From: an uncultured Prevotellaceae bacterium
Lineage (GTDB): Bacteria; Bacteroidota; Bacteroidia; Bacteroidales; Bacteroidaceae
Reading direction: 5' to 3'
Assembly: GCA_902769805.1 (NCBI GenBank)
Contig: CACXQL010000015.1
Coordinates: forward strand, 1-54,100
Length of the DNA stretch: 54,100 nt
A model generated the notes under the pieces. That model searched no databases and had not been told where the DNA came from. It saw only the letters and a list, made by a program, of their open reading frames with translations. This document shows positions 47,649-54,100 of the stretch, piece after piece. Position 1 is the first letter of the stretch. Every line of letters begins with the position of its first letter. Made by a program: the position numbers and the translations under genes.

Positions 47649-49295
47649 ATGAAACGATTCCTATTAGTATTCGCAGTCATGGCGATGACAGCATCCGCTG
47701 ATGCCTGCACCAATTTTATCGTTGGCAAGAAAGCCAGTACAGACGGTTCCGTCATCTGTAGTTATAATGCAGACTCCTATGGAGCCTATATGCCTCTTTA
47801 CCACTATCCTGCCGCTAAGCACCAGAAAGGTGAGATGCGCAAGGTGTATGAGTGGGATACCAACAAATACCTGGGTGAGATAGCGGAGGCAGAGGAGACT
47901 TATAATGTTGTGGGTAATATTAACGAGTGGCAGGTGACTATCGGAGAGACAACCTATGGTGGTCGTGAGGAGATGGTGGACTCAACAGGCATCATCGACT
48001 ATGGTTCCCTGATATACATCGCCCTTCAGCGTTCCCGTTCGGCACGTGAGGCAATACAGGTCATGACGACACTTGTGGAGCAATACGGCTATTACTCAGA
48101 GGGAGAGACGTTCACTATCTGTGACCCTAACGAGGCGTGGATCATGGAGATGCAGGGATGCGGTCCTGACCGTAAGGCGTCGAAGGAGCGTACCGTATGG
48201 GTCGCCGTCCGTATTCCTGATGAGGCGATATGTGCCCATGCCAACCAGAGTCGTATCGGACAGTTTGATATGAAAGACAAGCAGAACGTGCTCTATTCGA
48301 AGAACGTCATCAAGTATGCCCGTCAGCGTGGCTGGTTTACAGGAAAGGACGAGGATTTCTCCTGGAAGATGGCGTATGCGGCTCCTACCTTTGAGGGTCG
48401 TCGTATCTGCGATGCCCGCGCTTGGACATTCTTCAACCATCATAAGAAAGGGATGGACCGTTATCTGCCTTGGGCATTAGGTCTCGACAAGGATGCGGAG
48501 GATATGCCCTTATGGGTCATCCCTGACCAGAAAGTCTCTGTGGAGGATGTGATGAATGACATGCGAGACCATTTTGAGGGAACCCCGATGGAGATAGATT
48601 CGACAGACGTGGGTGCTGGTATCTGGCACATGCCGTACCGTCCTACACCATTATATTATAAGGTAGACGGGAAGCGTTATTTCAATGAGCGTCCTGTTTC
48701 TACCCAGCAGACAGCCTTCTCGTTTGTCTCTCAGATGCGTTCATGGCTGCCTCGTGAGGTAGGGGGATGTTTCTGGTTTGGCAATGATGACGGTAACATG
48801 GTGGCGTATGTCCCTATCTACTGTTCGATGACGCGCCGTCCTGAGTGCTTCAACGCCCCCGGTGCCGATGCGGTCACGTTCTCTGACAAGAGTGCCTACT
48901 GGGTATGTAACTGGGTAAGTAATATGGTGTATCCACGATATAGTGTTATGTTCCCAGACCTCCGACAGGTGCGCGACTCCTTGCAGCATGCCTATCTTAG
49001 TCAACAGCCAGAGATAGAGGCTCGGGCAAAGGTGATGCAGCCGGCAGAGATGCAGCAGTTCCTCAATGACTATAGTATCCAGCAGGCACAGCAGATGCTG
49101 GCGCGCTGGAAACAGCTTGCCGTCTTCCTGATCGTCCGCCATAACGATATGGCAGTGAAGCCTGTTGATGAGCAGGGACGCTTCCTCCGCAACAAGTACG
49201 GATTAGGCGAAACGGTAAAACGTCCTGGTTATCCTCAGCCATTTGCGAAGCATCTGGTAGGGGAGACAAAGGAGCGTTATACCATTCCGGAGTAA
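47649..49295 (+). CDS. C69-family dipeptidase
   Basis: An Ntn-hydrolase dipeptidase of 548 residues. The catalytic Cys is C20 in ADACTNFIVGKKASTDGSVICSYNADS, directly after a signal-like stretch (MKRFLLVFAVMAMTASADA), so processing could free it as the N-terminal nucleophile. NSWGETGDY-type features are absent, while FTICDPNEAWIMEMQG and HANQSRIGQFD are typical of the family. Probably periplasmic and concerned with peptide breakdown. It starts 16 bp after the M23 gene; the two are likely co-transcribed. Confidence 0.9.
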   Translation: MKRFLLVFAVMAMTASADACTNFIVGKKASTDGSVICSYNADSYGAYMPLYHYPAAKHQKGEMRKVYEWDTNKYLGEIAEAEETYNVVGNINEWQVTIGETTYGGREEMVDSTGIIDYGSLIYIALQRSRSAREAIQVMTTLVEQYGYYSEGETFTICDPNEAWIMEMQGCGPDRKASKERTVWVAVRIPDEAICAHANQSRIGQFDMKDKQNVLYSKNVIKYARQRGWFTGKDEDFSWKMAYAAPTFEGRRICDARAWTFFNHHKKGMDRYLPWALGLDKDAEDMPLWVIPDQKVSVEDVMNDMRDHFEGTPMEIDSTDVGAGIWHMPYRPTPLYYKVDGKRYFNERPVSTQQTAFSFVSQMRSWLPREVGGCFWFGNDDGNMVAYVPIYCSMTRRPECFNAPGADAVTFSDKSAYWVCNWVSNMVYPRYSVMFPDLRQVRDSLQHAYLSQQPEIEARAKVMQPAEMQQFLNDYSIQQAQQMLARWKQLAVFLIVRHNDMAVKPVDEQGRFLRNKYGLGETVKRPGYPQPFAKHLVGETKERYTIPE

Positions 49296-49338
49296 AACAA
49301 AGAAGATAACACAAGGTGCGAAATTTCTATGCAAAAGT

Positions 49339-49369
49339 TTTGGCGTTTTGTGTTTTTTAACTATCTTTG
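49339..49369 (+). promoter_or_regulatory. Promoter of the surface-protein operon
   Basis: TTTG at 49339-49342, a 19-bp spacer and TATCTTTG at 49362-49369, an exact consensus. It supports start 49413 for the PEGA protein, not the earlier ATG at 49329. Confidence 0.82.
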
Positions 49370-49412
49370 TACCCGAATGGTAAATATACAGGAACCAAAT
49401 CAATCTTATAAT

Positions 49413-50957
49413 ATGAAGAAATTTATTTTATTGACACTCGTGAGTTTAGTGACCTTGGGGACTGCTGCACAGAATATCAAGGTACTTAAGTTCGGTCTGT
49501 TGGAGAGAGATATGACTGCCAACACGCATGGAACACAGAAGCTGGACCAGAACGGTGAGAAAGCTGCGTTGATAAAGATTCAGGCCCCTGACCGCGGATT
49601 CACATTCAACGGAGGTTCGCTGGGTATCGTTGCGTCAGAGGAGCATGACGGTGAGATATGGCTCTATGTGCCTCGCCGTGCCAAGAGACTGACAATCCAG
49701 CACAAGGACTACGGCGTGCTGCGTGAGTATTACTATCCCGTACCCATCGATGGTGCCCGTACTTACGAGATGTACCTTGACATCGGTATCGGTCGTTATG
49801 TGACTATTACCTCACAGATGGCAAACTCCACCATCTATATCGATGGCGAGAATGTGGGACAGTCACCTATCAATCACAAGTACTTGAACTATGGTCGTCA
49901 TACGGTACGTGCCCTGAAGGACCGCTATGAGGGCGAGACATCCTTTATGATCACTACGGACGATGACTCCAGTCTCCGACTGATTAATGTGGAGCAGCGC
50001 GATATGTCTGACCATTTCGGAGATGTGACCGTGAATGTCGAGAACAATGCAGAGATATGGTTTGAGGGCAAGTATGTAGGCACCGGCAGCTGGCAGTCCC
50101 AGTTGCGTGAAGGCTCCTATACCATAGAGACGCGCAAGGCTGACTGCGATCCCGAGAAGACTTCCTTCACCGTGGTGGCACTGACGAATAATATCGTACA
50201 GGCAGCCCAGCCTACTCCGCATACGGGCCGCCTGAGCCTTTACACTCGTCCCCGTAATGCGATAGCAACGATCAATGGTACCGACCCCATCGACCTGACG
50301 GAGTCACATACGCTGCCTATCGGTACTTACCAGATCAACCTGAAGCGCAAGGGCTATGTGAACAAGGATGGAATAGAATATGTCGTACGTCATAACCAGA
50401 CGACACGCGATACCATCGACATGGCTCGTGTACAGTATATCAAACCTAATTCATTCTATTTCGGTGCCGGCTATAGTATCCGTTCCTTATCTGGTCTGAG
50501 TGTACTGGTAGGTGCCACCTACAAGCGCTTCGACTTCCAAGCCAGCTATACCTTCGGTCTTGGTTCATCTGACGATGTACCCTGGTACTCGACAGATGGT
50601 GACGACACCTATCTGAGTACTATCAGTTACAAACGCTCGACACTCGCCTTTAAGCTGGGTTATCTGTTTATCCTGACAGAGCGTCTGGGTATCGTGCCTC
50701 AGTTAGGCTATGAGATAGAGCGTCTCTCAGGTACCGTGCAGAATGGAACGAACATGTATGGTGATGGCGCTTATGCTAACTGCCTGTCTATCGGTGCCAA
50801 ACTGCTCTTCGCTCCGATGGAGCGCCTCTATGTGTTTGCTAATCCGGCATATTCCTTCGGCATCAGCAAGGATGAGAACTTTAAGCATCTCTCTGATGTC
50901 AGCGATATCTCTGCCGGTGGCTTCATGATCACGCTGGGTGCCATCTTCAATTTCTAA
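49413..50957 (+). CDS. PEGA-domain protein with C-terminal beta-barrel
   Basis: A 514-residue exported protein (signal MKKFILLTLVSLVTLGTAA). PEGA-like repeats are visible: MANSTIYIDGENVGQSPINHKYLNYGRHTVRA, NAEIWFEGKYVGTGSWQSQLREGSYTIETRK and RNAIATINGTDPIDLTESHTLPIGTYQINLKRKGY. The last ~150 residues (SFYFGAGYSIRSLSGLSVLVGATYKRFDFQ to MITLGAIFNF) alternate like an outer-membrane barrel ending in Phe. PEGA modules usually bind the cell wall or envelope partners. It leads an operon with the BACON lipoprotein and BspA-like genes; spacing to the next is 35 bp. Confidence 0.8.
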   Translation: MKKFILLTLVSLVTLGTAAQNIKVLKFGLLERDMTANTHGTQKLDQNGEKAALIKIQAPDRGFTFNGGSLGIVASEEHDGEIWLYVPRRAKRLTIQHKDYGVLREYYYPVPIDGARTYEMYLDIGIGRYVTITSQMANSTIYIDGENVGQSPINHKYLNYGRHTVRALKDRYEGETSFMITTDDDSSLRLINVEQRDMSDHFGDVTVNVENNAEIWFEGKYVGTGSWQSQLREGSYTIETRKADCDPEKTSFTVVALTNNIVQAAQPTPHTGRLSLYTRPRNAIATINGTDPIDLTESHTLPIGTYQINLKRKGYVNKDGIEYVVRHNQTTRDTIDMARVQYIKPNSFYFGAGYSIRSLSGLSVLVGATYKRFDFQASYTFGLGSSDDVPWYSTDGDDTYLSTISYKRSTLAFKLGYLFILTERLGIVPQLGYEIERLSGTVQNGTNMYGDGAYANCLSIGAKLLFAPMERLYVFANPAYSFGISKDENFKHLSDVSDISAGGFMITLGAIFNF

Positions 50958-50992
50958 CCTACACCTTATTATATATATAAAGACTGAACGAT

Positions 50993-52309
50993 ATGAAAAC
51001 AAGAAATATCATCGCAATACTCGCCGCACTGCCTATCGTGGCAGGATTGACAGGCTGTAAGTCTGACGAGGAGCTGGAGGCGAAGCCCGCCAAAGAGATA
51101 CTGATCGTTGAGGGCGGTAATATAGAGATGCGCTCGGGTGACGAGTCGAAAGAGGTGCCTATCACAGCTAACTGTGCATGGGAGATGACCTACGACCCGA
51201 CGGTGTGGAATAGCCTGACGGTCCAGCCACAGCGTGGCGTGGGCAATGGTTCATTGGTGATTAATACCGATCAGAACACTTCTGTCTTCGACCGCGTAGA
51301 TACCATCGTGCTGAAGTCTGACGGTGGACTGAAGCAGAAGATTGCACTGCGTCAGGAAAGTGGTGACCCGACCATGAATATCTCAGACAAGTTTGTGAAC
51401 TTCAAGGCTAAGCCTGGTGGTTCTAAGCTCCTGACCATCAAAAGTAATGTGGCAGGCTGGAATATTGTAATGCCTTCTGGTATTGACTGGATGCACTTGG
51501 ATAAGACCTCCGGCGATGTTGGTGCATCGACAGTGGATATCTCGGTGGATGCCATACAGAGTGATATCGCACGAGCTTCCTCCTTCACTATCCTCTACGG
51601 TTCCAGCAGTGCTGAGGTCATAGTGACACAGGAGGGAATGAACAGTGATAATATCAGTCTTGGTGTTAATACCGACGAACTCAGAATAGACGGCAACGGC
51701 GGTGAACAGATACTGCATGTGACGAGTAATGCCGTATGGCGTGCCTTCGTGCCGTCATCAGCACAGTCGTGGCTGCACATAGAACCAGCCATCGGTGCCG
51801 GCAACGGAGATATCCACGTACACTGTTCGCCTAATGCCAATGCTGACCGCGACCGTTTGTCGCTCATTGTTCTTGTAGCTGGTTTTCAGAATCCCAAGCA
51901 GGTTGACGTTCTCGTACAGCAGGGTACGGGCGGCGGTGAGATTGATTCTCCGACGCTGACAGACTTAGAGGTAGATGAACACCACTTGCAGTTCATGGAG
52001 GCGATGCTCTTCTTTGAGTTCTCGGCTCCTATGGAGGTAGGAGAGTATGGATTCTGCTACAGCACCTCCAACCAGGTTCCGACCATCAGTGATACGGTAC
52101 AGGAGATGGGTTCTGGCGGAACGGGCGGCTTTGTGGAAGGCCATGTTGTCAACCTGACACCGCAGACTATCTATTATGCCCGTGGCTTTGTACGTATGGG
52201 CGGACAGGTGTTCTATACTCCTAATGTAGTGACTTTCACGACTCCTGCGGAGACTGTTGAGCCTTCTGATGATGATAATCCCAATCCTGACCTGTCACGT
52301 CAGATGTAA
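50993..52309 (+). CDS. BACON-domain lipoprotein
   Basis: A 438-residue predicted lipoprotein (signal to LTGC at residue 22). Three BACON-like modules follow: VPITANCAWEMTYDPTVWNSLTVQPQRG, LTIKSNVAGWNIVMPSGIDWMHLDKTSG and LHVTSNAVWRAFVPSSAQSWLHIEPAIG, each with the W...W pattern of the family. The C-terminal part resembles a fibronectin-like fold with SNQVPTISDTVQEMGSG and a Pro/Asp-rich tail. BACON domains occur in Bacteroidetes surface proteins that bind glycans or mucin (family knowledge). It is second in the operon; the BspA-like gene starts 26 bp later. Confidence 0.88.
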   Translation: MKTRNIIAILAALPIVAGLTGCKSDEELEAKPAKEILIVEGGNIEMRSGDESKEVPITANCAWEMTYDPTVWNSLTVQPQRGVGNGSLVINTDQNTSVFDRVDTIVLKSDGGLKQKIALRQESGDPTMNISDKFVNFKAKPGGSKLLTIKSNVAGWNIVMPSGIDWMHLDKTSGDVGASTVDISVDAIQSDIARASSFTILYGSSSAEVIVTQEGMNSDNISLGVNTDELRIDGNGGEQILHVTSNAVWRAFVPSSAQSWLHIEPAIGAGNGDIHVHCSPNANADRDRLSLIVLVAGFQNPKQVDVLVQQGTGGGEIDSPTLTDLEVDEHHLQFMEAMLFFEFSAPMEVGEYGFCYSTSNQVPTISDTVQEMGSGGTGGFVEGHVVNLTPQTIYYARGFVRMGGQVFYTPNVVTFTTPAETVEPSDDDNPNPDLSRQM

Positions 52310-52335
52310 GTGTAATGAGGAAAAACGAACACGTT

Positions 52336-54100
52336 ATGAAGAAGAGGCTATTAACTATATTATTCGCCCTTGTGTCCCTGATGGGGTGGGCACAGTCGGT
52401 CGATGCACCCGAGTTCACTTTCGAGGGTGACAACCTTGTGATGACGACGAATACACCCAATGCCAGTATCTTCTATGGCATTGCCGAACTTCCTGATCTG
52501 CAAGACGAGACAGTGACCAGCGTCCAGAACAGTCTGATTCAGTTGCCTTCGTATTACGAAGGATCTATAGAACTGAAGAAGAATGTAGTGATAAAGGCTA
52601 TCGCCGTGAGCGACGAGGGTGGTACTACCGTCCAGTCAGACACTACGATCCTGGCTTATGGCTATACCTTATGGATGGACTTGTTGACCGCTATGGACAG
52701 AGGTAAGAAGGTCTATGCCGCCGCCGATGGTAATCCCGACGTAGATCAGTCATTATTGGAAAACCTGCAATGGGCGATAGACGAGGGAGACATGATGTAT
52801 GGATACCGTGGCTCTGCTCCTTATTTCGAGGCACAGCATTTCACTCAGGAGATCAATGACTATTGCGATCAGATAGAGGCTATCATTGGTCCCGTGACAT
52901 CTGCTGAGCCATACGCCGCTCTCAGTAACAATAACACTGTCCTTACCTTCTACTATGATGACCAGAAGGATGCAAGAGGGGGAATGGATGTAGGCCCGTT
53001 TGATTCTTATGAAACAAGGGGATGGAATGAATACGTATCCAATATTACGTATGTAGTCTTTGACGAATCCTTTGCCGATTATACTAACTTGACCAGTACG
53101 GCTTATTGGTTCTATGGATTAAATCATTTGAATGATATTGCAAATATACATAATCTTAAAACTAACGACGTAACGACTATGTTCGCTATGTTCTATGGTT
53201 GTTATAGTATAACAAGTTTAGACCTGGCATATTTTAATACTGAAAATGTGACGAACATGGAACAAATGTTCTATGGTTGCTCTGGTCTGTATTTCCTTGA
53301 CTTAAGCAGTTTCAATACTGCTAATGTGACTGTAATGACAGGAATGTTCTCAGAATGTTCTTCCCTCGCTGCTATTATTGCAGGCAATGCCAATATCCCA
53401 GCTCAAGAATATGCTAAGATTGCTAACCCGAACCTGTTGGTATATGTCAATGAAGCATCGCTGGCACCCCAGGGAATCCAGAATGTAGTGATTGACGGTA
53501 CGGCAAAGGAGATCATCCTGAAGGATGCGGATGGCAACAACAACTGGTATTGTCCACAACCATTCACGGCAGAGAAAATTAGTTACACCCGTAACTTCCA
53601 GCAGAAGACACAGATTGGTGTGGCACGTGGTTGGGAGTCTATCGCCCTGCCGTTCGATGTGCAGACGATCACTTATGAAGACAACCGTACCATTACTCCG
53701 TTTGACAACTACGACAGCGCCTATCATTTCTGGCTGCGCCGTCTGACGCAGAACGGACTGCAGAGTGTACAGGAGATCAATGCCAATGTCGCTTATGTCA
53801 TCAGTATGCCTAACTCCTCAGAGTATCCTGGAGAGTATATCCTTGCAGGTAATGTGACCTTCTCCGCTGAGAACGCACCCATTCCTGAGACTGAACCCGA
53901 GATGGACGAGTCGGTTGACAGAGCGATGGCACCAGCCTTCCAGCGTATGGAGGCGGACGAGTATATCTATGCGCTGAATGTGGGAGAGCCTCGTGGCAGC
54001 TATCCTGAGGGCAGTGTCTTCGAGAAGAACTACCGTGAGGTTCGTCCCTTCGAGGCATTCACGAAGCACTTCGGTGATAACGGTTCTCGCTTCATGTCAA
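52336..54100 (+). CDS. BspA-like leucine-rich-repeat surface protein (3'-truncated by window edge)
   Basis: The frame is open from ATG 52336 to the end of the window (588 codons, no stop), so the gene continues beyond it. It starts with a signal peptide (MKKRLLTILFALVSLMGWAQ) and a domain like the C-terminal beta-hexosaminidase module (LVMTTNTPNASIFYGIAEL). Around residues 228-338 come BspA/DUF285 repeats: DVTTMFAMFYGCYSITSLDL, NVTNMEQMFYGCSGLYFLDL and NVTVMTGMFSECSSLAAI. The later part includes ARGWESIALPFDVQTI, common in Prevotella surface proteins. BspA proteins mediate adhesion to host and other bacteria. The LRR block is clearly more AT-rich than its flanks. ATG 52315 is an alternative start. 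Confidence 0.85.
   Translation, partial: MKKRLLTILFALVSLMGWAQSVDAPEFTFEGDNLVMTTNTPNASIFYGIAELPDLQDETVTSVQNSLIQLPSYYEGSIELKKNVVIKAIAVSDEGGTTVQSDTTILAYGYTLWMDLLTAMDRGKKVYAAADGNPDVDQSLLENLQWAIDEGDMMYGYRGSAPYFEAQHFTQEINDYCDQIEAIIGPVTSAEPYAALSNNNTVLTFYYDDQKDARGGMDVGPFDSYETRGWNEYVSNITYVVFDESFADYTNLTSTAYWFYGLNHLNDIANIHNLKTNDVTTMFAMFYGCYSITSLDLAYFNTENVTNMEQMFYGCSGLYFLDLSSFNTANVTVMTGMFSECSSLAAIIAGNANIPAQEYAKIANPNLLVYVNEASLAPQGIQNVVIDGTAKEIILKDADGNNNWYCPQPFTAEKISYTRNFQQKTQIGVARGWESIALPFDVQTITYEDNRTITPFDNYDSAYHFWLRRLTQNGLQSVQEINANVAYVISMPNSSEYPGEYILAGNVTFSAENAPIPETEPEMDESVDRAMAPAFQRMEADEYIYALNVGEPRGSYPEGSVFEKNYREVRPFEAFTKHFGDNGSRFMS

Overview
The window reads as chromosomal DNA of a Bacteroidales bacterium, most likely Prevotella or a close Prevotellaceae relative. 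The promoters follow the Bacteroidetes pattern TTTG-N19-21-TAnnTTTG, strong Shine-Dalgarno sites are absent, and ilvB-ilvN-acyl-ACP thioesterase-ilvC occur in that order. BACON, PEGA and BspA-type surface proteins, type IX-like C-terminal tails, and a ribosomal protein S16 with a long Ala/Lys/Glu tail fit the same group. No rRNA, tRNA, CRISPR array, integrase or transposase was recognised. Most of the window is ordinary housekeeping sequence. The unusual material lies in intergenic regions and in repeat tracts inside genes.

Layout. 1-4260: branched-chain amino acid genes (partial ilvB, ilvN, a thioesterase, a small gene remnant, then ilvC with its own promoter and a long paired leader). 4267-5278: a RelE/ParE toxin-antitoxin pair set among 22-nt repeats. 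5279-6817: an AT-rich membrane protein behind a strongly paired leader. 6925-13968: a four-helix-bundle protein, a histidine phosphatase, a recJ-recQ repair operon and a secreted sugar 2-epimerase. 14019-16662: two peptidases. 16779-21025: valS-patatin-trmD. 21198-23663: mazG, a lipoprotein and RNase Z. 23739-26988: an envelope operon of a small secreted protein, an L,D-transpeptidase, an ECF sigma factor, a probable membrane anti-sigma partner and a Spy/CpxP-like protein. 26948-28262: nth with an AlkZ-related gene. 28537-36686: DUF2461, a phytase-like esterase, rpsP, four glycosyltransferases and a flippase. 36683-43281: a broken porin, rlmD, a ModF-like ABC ATPase, ruvC and a GH10-like hydrolase. 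43389-49295: cstA, a small barrel, nadC, an M23 peptidase and a C69 dipeptidase. 49413-54100: a surface operon of a PEGA barrel, a BACON lipoprotein and a BspA-like LRR protein that runs off the window.

Three patterns cross these blocks. First, degenerate 7-bp tandem repeats occur at eight places: five inside genes and three at gene junctions. In at least two genes a one-unit change would shift the frame at a telling position (the signal peptide of the M23 peptidase; just before the sorting-like tail of the GH10-like protein). Second, direct repeats with an exact 22-nt period occur at four intergenic places, and one of these arrays brackets the toxin-antitoxin pair. Third, five of seven convergent gene pairs overlap at their stop codons, and several promoters sit so close to the ATG that leaderless mRNAs are expected, ruvC most clearly.

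All product names come from reading motifs by eye. No database search was possible, so family assignments are knowledge-based inference unless motifs are quoted.
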